Shown: in pieces, positions 1 to 12,220 of the stretch | Layout of the letters: the number at the start of each line of letters is the position of its first letter | Numbering within the stretch: the stretch's first letter is position 1 | Assembly: GCA_905116865.2 (NCBI GenBank) | Contig: CAJHNH020002779.1 | Span: 102,001 to 166,000, forward strand | Reading direction: 5' to 3' | Source: Candidula unifasciata | Lineage: Eukaryota > Mollusca > Gastropoda > Stylommatophora > Geomitridae | Length of the DNA: 64,000 nt | The notes under the pieces: model-generated | Told to the model about the DNA's origin: nothing | Database searches by the model: none | The model's input: the letters and a program-made list of their open reading frames with translations, nothing else | Translations under genes and position numbers: made by a program

Positions 1-54
1 AGCACATCTAGAGGGGCTCCATCTCCCACCGACTGCAAAACCCTTCAGGTGTAA

Positions 55-341
55 AAAAAAGTAAAGTAAAGATCCCTTTTCACGCCTTTCGGCGCATCGG
101 GCATATGGGCAGAGCGTCCCATATTTTTACAGACCATCAGCACTCGGAGGGTAATGTGGTCAGCATTACGCCGGCTGTCTTTACTTTCCCAGGGCAGCCC
201 ATCCTGGTACCCATTTTAGGCTGGGTCGACCTGCGACGTCCCATTCCACGACAAAAACCCACGCAGCCTGCAGTGGGTTTCGATCGCGGTATGCTGGCTT
301 ACGAGTCGGGCTCGCAACGCCTTAGCCACGGAGATGATGAT
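55..341 (-). mobile_element. tRNA-derived SINE, family A
   Basis: Read on the minus strand it starts with a tRNA-like head: an A box close to TGGCTAAGGCG and a B box close to GCGATCGAAACCC. The shared body follows (GGTCGACCCAGCC..., then TAATGCTGACCACATTACCC...), and then a 3' end rich in ttactttac. Copies recur at 5226, 7653, 8528, 9195, 20168, 24147, 31385, 33835 and 40015. Not a functional tRNA gene. Confidence 0.75.
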
Positions 342-1640
342 AATTCCAGCTCTTAATTTTAACAAATGCTCAAGCAGTTTCTCATGAGTTTTTATGATGT
401 TCAGTGTTGCAAAAACGCTGCTAATTTATTTATCTCTAATCAATCAATCAACTGCAGTGTCAACAATATTGGTTGTCTGCAAATGAATATCCAACATTCG
501 GTATGTCTTGTTCTGGTTGAATACTCTCATTAATATGTTTCCATCTTTTGATGTTGTCCTCCCACTTGTATTACTGTCTACATCTTAGCTCTCTTGAGTT
601 CAACTTGCATCAGTATATTTTTTTAAACAAAAGTTGCGTGCTTATACTGCATACAAAAAATGTTACTTTCTTTTATTTCTTCCAACAACTCTCTCTTTTC
701 ATCCCTGGTGTATCCAATACCTTTGATTATTTTTGTTTCTCTTTGATGTATGTTGCTCATTTTCTCATTCTTGGTGTTTAGTTTCCTTTGCTCAGGTCAG
801 ACCATCAGGTGGGCTGCCTCTATGTCACTATGAACTCGCATATGTTGCTAATCAATTACATAACACTTCTCTGGAGGGAAACAGTCTAGCTCACGTGTAA
901 ATTTAGGCTGGCTCAGCAGTAAAATTTACCAAAGCATCTTCACCTGTCCCAAAGAAACTACCATCTACCACACCCTTGATCAGTGGTGTATAACCTGGGG
1001 TGGCTGGTTGTTGTTAGCATGCATTTGTAAGTTTTTTCCCCCTTTTTTTCCCCAGTTTAATTGTAGAAAAATTATTAGAATATTTTTAAATACTATTTAT
1101 ATTACCACACACACACAAAAAAGACAGGCACATTTTTTGTTTTCATAAGCAGGCTGTATATACACAAAGATAAAAATCTAATTAACAGAACACCGGCATT
1201 TCCTCATCTTCTGTCTTCATCTAATGATATAATTGTGTTGTGTCCATTTACAGCATGGTTGCGATATTTGCTTCTTTCGCCTGACATATCCGACTTCTGC
1301 AGGCATTTGTTGACCTGGTTTGGTTAGCCTTGTGGTTTAGTTTTGTGGGACATTGCAGTGACACTGTTGTCTGGTCATCTTTGTTTCCCAGGTCAAACAC
1401 AGGCGTTTAGTTATAGATTAAGAACACATTCTGACCAAAATGTATCTCCACACTGTAAATTTAATTTGTGGAAGCAACTGTCTTCCTTTTTTTTAAATCC
1501 CATTTTGTCATGCTGGAAAAGGGGGAGGGTGGGGGGGGGGGGGGGGGGGGTGTGAACGTGAGGGTCTGGAGTGGGACCTTAAAAACGTTGGAGTTTACAG
1601 CTCAAGTTAATGATCACTCAAAGGTATTACTAGCAAAGTA
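342..1640. other. AT-rich intron sequence without recognised features
   Basis: Downstream of the last exon in the window. No exon, SINE or LINE similarity recognised on either strand; only T-rich stretches and a G homopolymer (about 1532-1550). Confidence 0.5.
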
Positions 1641-1670
1641 GGGATTCTAAAACTGGACACACAGACTTAC

Positions 1671-1760
1671 TTGTTGTTAGGCAGCGCTGACATGTGCTGG
1701 CCACATCTCTACTTCCATCACTTTCCTCAGACTCTTCCCCTGACTCGCTCCCTGAGCTCA
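1671..1760 (-). CDS. RERE: RERE exon: acidic linker and first Cys pair of the GATA-type zinc finger
   Basis: The 90-nt exon has acceptor cctcctaacag and donor gtaagt. With the G carried over from the previous exon it reads V, then SSGSESGEESEESDGSRDVA, then STCQRCLTT plus one base. The Ser/Glu-rich stretch followed by CxxC fits RERE (LSSASEDDFDSEDSEQ ... YACRHCFTT), where CRHC is the first half of a GATA-type zinc finger. The second Cys pair must lie in an exon left of the window, because nothing in 1-1670 encodes it. Low sequence complexity makes this the least certain exon by itself, but phase, borders and position all agree. A minisatellite with acceptor-like units starts about 30 bases upstream of the acceptor. 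Confidence 0.85.
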
Positions 1761-1789
1761 CTGTTAGGAGGTATAAAACATTTTTTTTA

Positions 1790-2369
1790 ACTCAGACACA
1801 AGAAGAGATTAAAAAAAAATTGTACTGTGACACAAGAAGAGGAACAATTTTACTTGTGACAAAAGAAGAGGCACAATTATACTGTGACATGAGGCACAAT
1901 TTTACTGTGATATAAGATGAGACACAATTTTACGGTGACATAAGAAGAGACACAATTTTACTGTGACATAAGAAGAGACACAATTTTACTGTGACATAAG
2001 ATGAGACACAATTTCACTGTGATATAAGAAGAGACACACATTTTACTGTGACATAAGATGAGACACAATTTTACTGTGATATAAGAAGAGACACAATTTT
2101 ACTGTGACATAAGAAGAGACACAATTTTACTGTGACATAAGATGAGACAATTTTACTGTGATATAAGAAGACACACACATTTTACTGTGACATAAGATGA
2201 GACACAATTTTACTGTGACATAAGAAGAGACACAATTTTACTGTGACATAAGAAGAGACACAATTTTACGGTGACATAAGAAAAGACACAAATTTACTGT
2301 GCAAAAGAAGAGACACAATTTTACTCTGACATAAGATGAGACACAATTTTACTGTGACATATGATGAGA
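1790..2369. repeat. Minisatellite, about 29-bp unit (left block)
   Basis: Tandem units of the type actgtgacataagaagagac plus acaatttt, about 20 copies with variants (aagatg for aagaag). On the gene strand each unit reads as a pyrimidine run ending CACAG. The block starts about 30 bp upstream of the acceptor at 1760 and is interrupted at about 2370 by a LINE fragment. Confidence 0.9.
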
Positions 2370-3783
2370 GACAGGGTCTGAGACCCTGGAAGCAGAAGTA
2401 GAAAAGCAGAAGCATGAAGAAATGTAAATCTCCAGGGCCAGATAAAGTGATGATTGAAGAATTAAAAGCTGCTGGTGAACCAGGTTTAGAAGTTTTGACA
2501 AAATGGTTCAGTGATATTTATAACAGTAGACATGTATCGGATGATCTTTTGAAATCCCTTTTTATACATCTAATAAAAAAAATGTGGTGCAGTAGAATGT
2601 GAGGAAAAATTATTTTAATGAGTCATGAAACTCAAATGTTAATGAAAATTTATTGTGAAAAGAATAAGATGCAAAATTAAACCAGAAAATGGAGAAAAGC
2701 AGTGTGGTTTTGTTGAAGGTAAAGGCACAAACAATGCCATACTTATCTTGAAAACAATTTTAGCAAGAATGATTGACATGAAAAAAAGATTTGTATTGTG
2801 CTTACACTATTGATTACACTAAAGCATCTGTTAAGTGAAACATGAAGAAATTATTAGAATTTTGAAAACCTTAAACTTTGATGGCAAAAATCTGAGAGTA
2901 ATGAAGAAGAAAAAAACATACTGGCAACAAGAAGCAGCCATAAGGATTGACAACCAAGTTAGAACTTTTCAAAACATTCAACAAGGCGTTAGACAGGGAT
3001 GTGCACTGTCCCCTGATTCAGTCAATTTGTACAGGAGCGTAATGATTAGATCCTACATGGTATGCTGGGAATGGTGGTTAGTGGGCATATTGTTAACAAC
3101 CTGCAATATGCTGAAAATATAGTGCTGATCGCTGAAAATGAAACACAACTGCAGAAAATGATGGATATAATTATAACGTAAAGTGAAAACAAGAGTCTTA
3201 GCATAAAAACAAAATAGTAACTAGAAAGACAAGTGACCCTCTAAAATGCAACATCAAAGTAAATGAGACAAACCTCAAGCAAGTTGATATGGTTAAATGC
3301 TTGGGTACCCTGATAACATTAGATGGAAGATGTATTAAAAATGCAATCTTTCTTCGTCAATTAAGACAAGATAATTCTTAAAAGCTATATAAGTGATCCT
3401 ATACACAGATATGAAGCATAGACAGTAAATTAATGAAACTTATTTGGAAGCTGTGAAGATGTGGTGTTATAGACGAATGATGAGAATACCCTGGACAGAC
3501 GAAAAGAGCAATAAAGACGTCTTGAAAGAAATTGACTCATAAAGAGAACTGATTACCCACATCAGAAAGAGACAATACACATTCTTTGGTCATGTGAATA
3601 GAAGGAGAAAACTGGAGTACATCGTGAAAGTTGGAGGGGAGGAGAGGGAGCCCAAGAAGAAATGCTGGACAGTTTATCATGGCATAGTAGATGATCTGTG
3701 TCAGAGTTGATTGAAAGTACACGAGACAGAAGGTTGTGGACAGTCATGACTACCAATGCCACAATGCATGGACTTCAAGAAGC
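2370..3783 (+). mobile_element. Broken LINE reverse transcriptase inside a minisatellite
   Basis: Scattered plus-strand frames give reverse-transcriptase blocks: KSPGPDKVMIEELKAAG near 2423, GVRQGCALSPD near 2990, YAENIVLIAE near 3110 (a decayed YADD catalytic box), and a C-terminal FFGHVNRRRKLE near 3580. Frameshifts and stops separate them, so it is a dead non-LTR element. The same minisatellite lies on both sides, so it inserted into, or was trapped in, the array. Confidence 0.85.
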
Positions 3784-4540
3784 AATAAGACACAATTTTA
3801 CTGTGGCATAAGAAAAGACAATTTTACAGTGACAAAGGAAAAGAAAAAATTTGTTCTACTGTGACATAAGAAGTGACACAATTTAACTGTGACTTGATAG
3901 GAGACAAAATATTACTGTGACATTAGAAGAGACACAATTTTACTCAAGAAGACACAACATTTGCTGTGACACATAAAGAGACCATGTTTTACTGTGAGAC
4001 GAGACAAAATTTCACTGTGAAACAAGAGAAAATGTTACTCTAAGACAACATAAGACAATTTCATTGTAAGATGGGAAGAGCCAATGTCACCGTGAGATGA
4101 GAGGAGATAATTTTATGGCAAGATGAAAAGAGACAATGTTACTGCAAGATGAGAAGAGACAATGTCACTGTAAGATGAGAAGAGACAATGTTACTGCAAG
4201 ATGAGAAGAGACAATGTCACTGTAAGATGAGAAGAGATAATGTTATGGCAAGATGAGAAGAGACAATGTTACTGCAAGATGAGAAGAGACAATGTTACTG
4301 CAAGATGAGAAGAGACAATGTTACTGCAAGATGAGAAGAGACAATGTTACTGCAAGATGAGAAGAGACAATGTTACTGCAAGATGAGAAGAGACAATGTT
4401 ACTGCAAGATGAGAAGAGACAATGTCACTGTAAGATGAGAAGAGATAATGTTATGGCAAGATGAGAAGAGACAATGTTACTGAGAGATGAGAAAAGATAA
4501 ATTTTACGGCAAGATGAGAAGAGACAATATTACTGTGACA
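3784..4540. repeat. Minisatellite, about 29-bp unit (right block)
   Basis: Continuation of the 1790-2369 array after the LINE. From about 4080 it shifts to a subfamily with unit gatgagaagagacaatgtta ctgcaa, repeated nearly perfectly about 12 times. The change suggests a recent local expansion of one variant. Confidence 0.9.
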
Positions 4541-4594
4541 GGAAACGATATATAAGGGTACTTTGGGAGAAAAAAAATTTTTTATTGTGAGACA

Positions 4595-5400
4595 AGGTTT
4601 TTCTCTGCCTGTCATTATGATGACATGAGAGACTTTCAGTTTTACAACTATATCTTCTTCTTCTCTTCCACCTTGTACCTCATCAAGTGTCAGGGGGAGA
4701 TGTAACATTCGTTGATGAGCTCTGTCAAGAGCACTAATAAGACTGATGTTCATTTATATAAGGCTGTTCTTAATGCCATCACTCCATATTTTCCAAGGTC
4801 TTCCACTCACTCTATACCCGTTGTAACGTTTTAGTGTACCTCGCTGTGGCAAAAAGTACCAAGGCATTCTTGTTAGGTGTCCACTTCATTTGTTGTTCTT
4901 TGATGACCTGTAAGACTGGCTTTATTCCTAGCATTCGTCTGATTTTGTGATTTCGTATTCTGTCTTTCCTTGAAACTCCTGCAGCTCTTTTAAGGCATTT
5001 AATCTCTGTTGTCACAATTTTACGTTCATTGGAGGATGTAAGTGTCCACGTTGGCCAAAAAATAGTTCTGATAAGATTTACTTTAGTACTCCGGGGTATC
5101 TGCGTGTGTGTCAACAGGGGAGATGGTTGCCCCATTACCTGATTAGCTTTGGCACATCTGGAGCTAATTTAAAACTACATTTTAAAAAATCTGATGTAGG
5201 TGAGTTAGGACCTTCAAAAACTCTTAAGTAAAGGACCCTTTTTTTCCCATACCCTTGGGCGCACTGGGCATATAGGGCTAGACCAATATTTTTATAGACC
5301 ATTTGCAACTCAGCAGGTGCTGTGGTCAGCATCACACAGGTCGCCTTTACTTCCCAAGACTCTTCCTGGTACCGATTTATAGTTATACCTGAGAGCCAAG
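4595..5400 (-). repeat. 806-bp duplicated block, copy 1 (LINE tail plus SINE A)
   Basis: By eye identical to 7022-7827 (constant offset of 2427). On the minus strand it holds a LINE C-terminal part (WTLTSSNERKIVTTEIKCLK, then the GRP..IWSDGIKN region). At its upper end, from about 5226, it holds a piece of SINE family A. The LINE reading is frameshifted after QQMKW. A diverged relative lies at 33585-33830. Confidence 0.9.
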
Positions 5401-5509
5401 GACGTTATTTTTAAAGTCCGGCTAAAACAGGACCTGAACCCAAGAAAACGGGTGCTAGAGCCATCAGCAGTGGATGGGTCATGTGATCAATACTACACTA
5501 GCCAACTTC

Positions 5510-5790
5510 TTCTGCTTCTTAGGGTTCACTAACTAAAATTCACTGGTTGTAAAATTTCACTGTGCAATGTCCAGTGGAAAGTTCTATTTGTTAAGCTATT
5601 TCTGGACTTTTATCTCTTTCCAGAACTTGAATTTTGCATGTACATCCATCTTACAAATCTGACTCGTTTGTATGCAGACTGTTGGTTCCTCACCTCTCAA
5701 AACAGGTGCAATCCGGCTTCTAAGGAAACATCCCTAATTAGTCAACGTCTATGACATGGTCGTTTGATGTTTCAGTGGGTCTGCCCCCTC
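5510..5790 (-). mobile_element. SINE-like element, family C (diverged)
   Basis: Reverse-complement similarity to the family best seen at 47005-47295: the segments around ggtgaacgc, gagtcagatctgtaaaac, aggcaaggaacc and gtcgactaat are recognisable. No open reading frame of note. Confidence 0.65.
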
Positions 5791-6848
5791 TCATCCACCC
5801 CCTCCCCCCACAAAGAGAAGGAAGATGAAGGGGTACACATACGAATAATTTTTTACCGAAATAATAAACAGATTAACTGATGAGAATCAGGTGGGGCTAG
5901 CATTAACAAAAAAAATTACTGCAAATTTGTAAGCTTGTTAATGAGTTACGATTTCAAACATTCCATTACACATGCCATAAGGTGACATTATTATAAATTA
6001 TATTTTACTGACTGTAAAATCTATTGCCTGTGTTTTTTTTCATTTACCATATTTAAAATCCTATTTTTTTTTAAATGTATGTGGTCACTGGTAATTTTGT
6101 TTGCCTCTATAAAACGGGGTCACGACAGGTTGGGAATTGCTGCTTAATTTCGGGGTTTATTGACATTGGATGTGGGGTGGGGTGGGGGGGGGGGGTGGGG
6201 GGTTTAATACAACAGCACAGCTTAGGTTTAAAACATAAAACTACCTGCCAACCAAGCTTCCGAGGGCTAATGGAGAAGAAGAATCTGCCTAGAGACTGTT
6301 GAGAGATCGTTACAAACACTTCATAGAGACAACACACAAAATCACAAAGGCATTCCTCTGTCACATACACACATGTACACTGTGTGTACATCAAACTATC
6401 AGAGGTTCATTCCTTGGACTACACCTAAGTCTGTCCTGTATATCAGAGATAAAACCAGCAACTGACATGAGGTCAGGGTGACACCAACCATGAACCTCAT
6501 CCCCGTGTAGCATTTCAGGCCCTGTCTTCAAATGTCCATGAACTCAATATCCCTAAGGTCAAATCATTATTTTGTGGCACGAAATGGCGGGGGATAATCA
6601 AAAATGGATGACTGAGCGGTGATGGAATGATGAAATGCATGTTTGGGGGAAAGAAACGGGTTTGGTTTGATGAAAATCATTGTGGCTTAAAGTGGGTTTA
6701 GCAGAAATAGCACAGATCTCGCTGGGTTGAAATGTGGGCAAGGCTACTGAAGAATACCACCAAAAAAAACTGTCAAATAAATACGGGTGACTTCAGTAGG
6801 GCTAAGATGACAATAGAAACTAAACAAAATAATATGAATTGCAGCACC

Positions 6849-6939
6849 TGTGTGGGTTCCAGGGTCCTTGGGATGGGGTGGGGGAGGGGGACCTATTGCC
6901 TCCCTATCAAGCTTGTCATAAAAGGCAAAGTAATTCGGA
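6849..6939 (+). mobile_element. SINE-like family C, left part, interrupted
   Basis: Starts gtgtgggttccagggtcc, the typical family C beginning, and breaks at 6939. The element resumes at 7856. The last 32 bases (6908-6939) are repeated at 7824-7855, flanking the intervening 884 bp. Confidence 0.75.
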
Positions 6940-7021
6940 TGTGGCCCTAACCCCTCAGGCTCAACCACACCCCTCCCCCCCAAAACCCCATCATGCAAAA
7001 GTAAACATAAGCAGTGACGGG

Positions 7022-7827
7022 AGGTTTTTCTCTGCCTGTCATTATGATGACATGAGAGACTTTCAGTTTTACAACTATATCTTCTTCTTCTCTTCCACCT
7101 TGTACCTCATCAAGTGTCAGGGGGAGATGTAACATTCGTTGATGAGCTCTGTCAAGAGCACTAATAAGACTGATGTTCATTTATATAAGGCTGTTCTTAA
7201 TGCCATCACTCCATATTTTCCAAGGTCTTCCACTCACTCTATACCCGTTGTAACGTTTTAGTGTACCTCGCTGTGGCAAAAAGTACCAAGGCATTCTTGT
7301 TAGGTGTCCACTTCATTTGTTGTTCTTTGATGACCTGTAAGACTGGCTTTATTCCTAGCATTCGTCTGATTTTGTGATTTCGTATTCTGTCTTTCCTTGA
7401 AACTCCTGCAGCTCTTTTAAGGCATTTAATCTCTGTTGTCACAATTTTACGTTCATTGGAGGATGTAAGTGTCCACGTTGGCCAAAAAATAGTTCTGATA
7501 AGATTTACTTTAGTACTCCGGGGTATCTGCGTGTGTGTCAACAGGGGAGATGGTTGCCCCATTACCTGATTAGCTTTGGCACATCTGGAGCTAATTTAAA
7601 ACTACATTTTAAAAAATCTGATGTAGGTGAGTTAGGACCTTCAAAAACTCTTAAGTAAAGGACCCTTTTTTTCCCATACCCTTGGGCGCACTGGGCATAT
7701 AGGGCTAGACCAATATTTTTATAGACCATTTGCAACTCAGCAGGTGCTGTGGTCAGCATCACACAGGTCGCCTTTACTTCCCAAGACTCTTCCTGGTACC
7801 GATTTATAGTTATACCTGAGAGCCAAG
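7022..7827 (-). repeat. 806-bp duplicated block, copy 2, inserted into a SINE
   Basis: Same content as 4595-5400 with no difference seen. It is preceded by 82 bp of unmatched C-rich sequence (6940-7021). The pair is bounded by a 32-bp direct repeat, which looks like a very long target-site duplication or a repair scar. The end of the copied block (ccaag) overlaps the direct repeat by 5 bases. Confidence 0.9.
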
Positions 7828-7855
7828 CTTGTCATAAAAGGCAAAGTAATTCGGA

Positions 7856-8010
7856 ATTCCAGCCCCCCCCCCCCCCCCCGTCAGAGCGCATCTGCCTGAG
7901 GCAAGGAACCAACAGCATGCATGCAAAATAAACAGATCTATATAACAGATGCACACACAAAATTCAAGTTATGGAGCAAGATTAAAGACGCAGACGCTAA
8001 GATAAAGATA
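7856..8010 (+). mobile_element. SINE-like family C, right part
   Basis: Resumes the element broken at 6939: a C homopolymer, gcgcatctgcctgaggcaag, gaaccaacag, then cagatgcacacacaaaattc. It ends without a GAA tail. Confidence 0.65.
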
Positions 8011-8527
8011 CAGGCTACAATAAAATCTCGTTAACGCAAATTTCAAGGGAATGAGCATTAAAATTTGCTTGCTAACCGAGGACTAACAACAGCAAATCAT
8101 CCCTGCCGGTGGGACCAACACTCAGTCCATTTTAAACCCAGTGTTCTCATGAGAGTTCACGTAAACTGCTGTCGGAAAAACATGAAGCTCAACAGATGGA
8201 AAGGAAAAGAATTTCACAATACTGCTGTTTATACGCTCACACACATCATGAGAATCAGACAGAGTATCCACTGAACAGGTACTGAAAAGAGAAACAAAGT
8301 GAGGATACAAGGCTGTCCAAAAGAAACCATTTGACAAATGTTGTTGAAAGAAAGATACTACAGGTGTTGATTGGATTTCATCCTTCACATCGAAAGGATT
8401 GCATCGCATGGAATGAAATGATGGAATGGGAACCCCCATGCGAGGTATAATGGCACAACAGGATGATGATGACATTTGTAAGTGGATAAAGTCTCTCTGT
8501 CGAAATGTTCGGTGATATTTGTATACA

Positions 8528-8705
8528 TACGTCGCAGGTCGACCCAGCCACAAATGGGTACCAGGATGGGCTGTCCTGGGAAAGTAAAGACAGCCGGCGT
8601 AATGCTGACCACATTACCCACCGAGTGCTGATGGTCTGTAAAAATATGGGCGCTCTTCCCATATGCCCGATACGCCTAAAGGTGTGAAAGGTTACTTTAC
8701 TTTAC
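8528..8705 (+). mobile_element. SINE family A, body only
   Basis: Begins gtcgcaggtcgacccagcca and runs through taatgctgaccacattaccc to gtgaaaggttactttacttt. It is the reverse complement of the 55-341 copy and lacks most of the tRNA-like head. Confidence 0.75.
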
Positions 8706-9194
8706 ATACAACACAAACTATGACTACAAAGCTCAACAAAAGGACAGAAAGAAACATTTATTATATTATAAAATGCTCCACATGTGGGTTCTGCTGTTCC
8801 CATTTTGGGATACCCTCTCTATATGCCCAAACCATTTCAGTCTATTACCCTCATTAAGCCAGTGATCAATGGTGATTCAAACAGATTATAAATTTCATTG
8901 TTGCTTGCCCCTCTCCATTCTACGCTGTTTGTATCTGTGATGGGTAAACAGATTTATCTGAGACTGTTCTTGAAAGCTTGTAATAAGGCTTCGTCTTTTT
9001 AGCTATAATCTGGGGCTTACTTTACTTCACCTATTGTCAATACATTTAATGAACTCACACGTTGTAGTTTAAACTAACAAACGACAGGTCAACTTATTCT
9101 GAGGTCGCCCTAATTTTCCAAACCTTACACAAAAAATCAAGTTTTTGACAAGTTTAACATTGATTTTCACACTTTTAATGTAATCTGGGAGCGC

Positions 9195-9425
9195 TGTGAT
9201 GTTGCAGCTAAATGCTCACTTATTGATCTGAAGGTCATGAGTTTAAATCCAAATACTTGTAAAAAAAATGACCTTAGCTCCCAGTTCGACCCAGCCTCAA
9301 ATGGGCACCAGATAAAGTCCTCAGAAGAAATGATGTTAACCCTACCCGCCGAGTCATCTATAAATTTTGGTTATCACTGTATACCCAATATACCTGAAGG
9401 TAGGGAAGAGGCTCCCTTTACTTTT
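9195..9425 (+). mobile_element. SINE family A, old copy
   Basis: Diverged plus-strand copy: the head region is degenerate, then gttcgacccagcctcaaatg, gttaaccctacccgccgagt, and cctttacttttacc at the end. Confidence 0.6.
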
Positions 9426-9479
9426 ACCAGCGTAATCTCTCACCCTCTACCACTTTTCTCTGAATACAGAATACTTAAT

Positions 9480-10960
9480 TAAAAAACAAACAAAAAACTA
9501 ATCAGCAAAACCAGACAGTAAATTTTGGATTTGGTGTGGTTGCATCAACAGAATGTAAAAGAAACCTTTACTTTAGTTTACTGTCATCATTTGATTTCTG
9601 ATAAGTACATTCTGCCGCTTTCCGTGAAAAGTAGGGCACACGCCTGGACATTTAGATTTTGAGTACAAACTATTGCCCAGGCAGCAGGTGCTCCCTCTCA
9701 TGTCGCCCATGATATCAAGGGAAAGGCAAAAGCCAATACAATCTGGCACTGAGGACTTTGCAGAAACTGCAGAAATAGCACTGTAAACAACGCTGAACTG
9801 CCTTAGGGATTGCGGCTCTGGATTTTACTTCAGAGTTTACTCTCGCAGCCGAAGGGCTTTACCAGGCTGCAGTTCAAGTTAATGATATTCATGTCAACCT
9901 GCCCTGGCTTCCCAAATCATGTCCAGTGAATTCTTCCGACCAGCGTTTTTCAACCAGTAGGCCACAGCTCACGTGTACGCCGCTGGAAAAGTCCAGGTAG
10001 GCCGCCAAATGTGTCTCTAATCCTTTAACAGGGTAGGGGAGACACGTTCTTCTCTTCCCTGATTGCAGTAAGTAGGAGTTGGGTTGTTGTTGAGTCAAGA
10101 ACTGACATCATAACACTCGAGGCACCCATATGTGCTCCATCCCCATCTTCAGCAGCGAGTGCAGCGTTCCAATACTAATGGCATCAGTCATATATAGTAG
10201 GATTATCAACTCAATGATGAGAATAAAACAGGAAGAAAGCCCAGCAACCCTGTTAAACTATTTGAAACAGTTATATTAGGGCAACAGGCAGTTACATTAC
10301 TAGCGGTCCTGTTTCTGTCTTTTGGTTAGCTGCCCAGTGGATAGGGAAACAATCTTCATTATAGGTGAGTCACAGGTGTAATAAGGTTGAGGAGAACTAC
10401 TTTAGACTGCACGTCAGTTTTTGCCCAGACATCTGAACACTTTTACTTTGTAATTAGAATCCATTTCCACACAACCCCTCTACCCCTAATTTCTCAATAA
10501 AAAGCATTAAATAGACATGCCTTCTAGAAAATACAGTAGACTAAAAACATGACATGTGTTCCATTTTCCCATTCAAACTCTTGATCCCTCCAAGCGGGGA
10601 GCTCTAAGTGACAGGTTTTCATATACTTAATCCTCAGAAATTAGCAAGCACATATGAAAGAGACTTGCTATTCTAAGTCACACAATAGCCTATTCAAACA
10701 TTTACTGTTGCCACTCCTATTACTGCAGATTTGTTGAAAAGACAATTAACACCCTCAAATGTGGATGTACAGAAGAATGGGGCAAACAATAATGAAATTT
10801 AATTAAAATTAGATAAGAAAATTTGATAATTCTTAGTCAGGGTTCTAACACCCCATCTGCCTATTAGTGCTCTATTCTTGCTGAGGTGGAAATCATGCAA
10901 AATGATCATCACTGTCTGATCTGAAAACTAGTCACTCCTAGCAAAATTGTGAAGCTTGTA
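9480..10960. other. Intron sequence without recognised features
   Basis: No exon of the RERE gene and no repeat family shared with the rest of the window was recognised here on either strand. Confidence 0.45.
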
Positions 10961-11514
10961 CACACAACAGCACAAATGTGCAAGGCAGCTGTCAAATATG
11001 CCAACAATGCTGGTACCACGCCAGAACTGAAGTTCACTTTTGGCGTTTAGGTTTTAAATGTCGAAAGGTATTCACAAATAAACTAGGAATGAACTTTAGT
11101 ATCCGTCTTCAAAAAGGAAACAAAGCCCCGAATGTCCAACCGAAAAAAGTCCCAACTGTAAAAAAAAAAGTTTGTATGTCTGTTACCACTGGCTCCACTT
11201 GCCAGCGTGTTAGGATCAGAAAGGAGGAGCCATGCCAAATGTCGGCCTTTGCTGGATATTGGCCTCTGGCATACTGTCTTGCTAACTTTCTAGATGAAAC
11301 AATGTTAAAGGTGTCTAACGTGCTGAAGAAAATGTACCTATTTGTGTGGTTACCACAGTTCTGGACCTGCGGTCTGCTCCAAGAACAGCCCCTGATGATT
11401 GGGAAGCCCAACATATCAATATGAGGTTAAGCAGTCATGTGCAGGATGTGATGATTCCTTGGGTAAGCCCAGGACCAGAGCATCATGAGACGGTTCTGAC
11501 TTTATTCTCCAAAA

Positions 11515-11650
11515 CTTCCCTTATGGGTTTCGGGGTCCCATTGTAGGGAAAACAAGAACAGACCCACTGCTTCCCCAACAAGTACGTGTTAGGAGCTGAC
11601 TAACTGAAGGCTTCAGGAACAGCCAACAATGATTTTGTGAGACTCTGGCC
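11515..11650 (+). mobile_element. SINE-like family C, 5' fragment
   Basis: Contains the family C start (gggtttcggggtcccattgt), then gggaaaacaagaacagaccc, actgcttccccaacaag and a degenerate gagctgactaactg. The 3' half is missing. Confidence 0.65.
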
Positions 11651-11934
11651 TCACCACATAATACTCCCATAGACAGCAGTTGGTGCCTTGCAACTAATTT
11701 TCACTGATGGGGGCAGCACATAAAAAAAAAAAAGGGGGGGGGGGGGAGCAGTGTGTGTATCACAAAAAGTGAGATGAGGAGAAAAATCAGTGGGGAAAAG
11801 ACAACAGAAAATTATGACAATGGACTGTGAGATGAGGTCGTTAACTGGCCACTCTTGTTGCTAAACCAAACCCGCAGTTGCCATTATTCACTAGTGAGAA
11901 GATGAAATGAGCATTGATGATACAAATCAAGAGG

Positions 11935-12220
11935 GAACAGTGGGTTGAGAGAGGGCAAGAGAGAGCGAGATAAAGCAGGAGAGAGAGAGAGAGAAAGAGA
12001 TCAAAAGAGAGAGAGAGAGAGAGAGAGGGAGGAAAGATAACAAGAGACAGAGCAAAAGAAAGAAAGAATGAGAGGAAGAGAAAAAGCAAAAGAGAGACAG
12101 ACAGACAGCAAAAGAGAGAAAGAGTGAGATAGAGCAAAATATATAGCGAGTAAGAGAGAGAAAAAAGAGAGAGCAAAGAGAGTGAGAAAGCAAAAGAGAG
12201 AGAGATGGCACATGAGTGTA
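11935..12220. repeat. GA-rich low-complexity tract
   Basis: Interrupted (GA)n with AAAG and GCAAAAG variants. Long apparent frames on the opposite strand (Ser/Leu/Phe-rich) are products of the repeat, not genes. Confidence 0.85.

Noticed and set aside
8122..8553. 143-codon minus-strand frame
   Set aside because: Runs into SINE family A at its start; the composition is not protein-like and no motif was found.
10978..11424. 148-codon plus-strand frame with several Cys residues
   Set aside because: No domain or family recognised, no splice or promoter context, and it runs up to a SINE fragment; most likely a chance frame.
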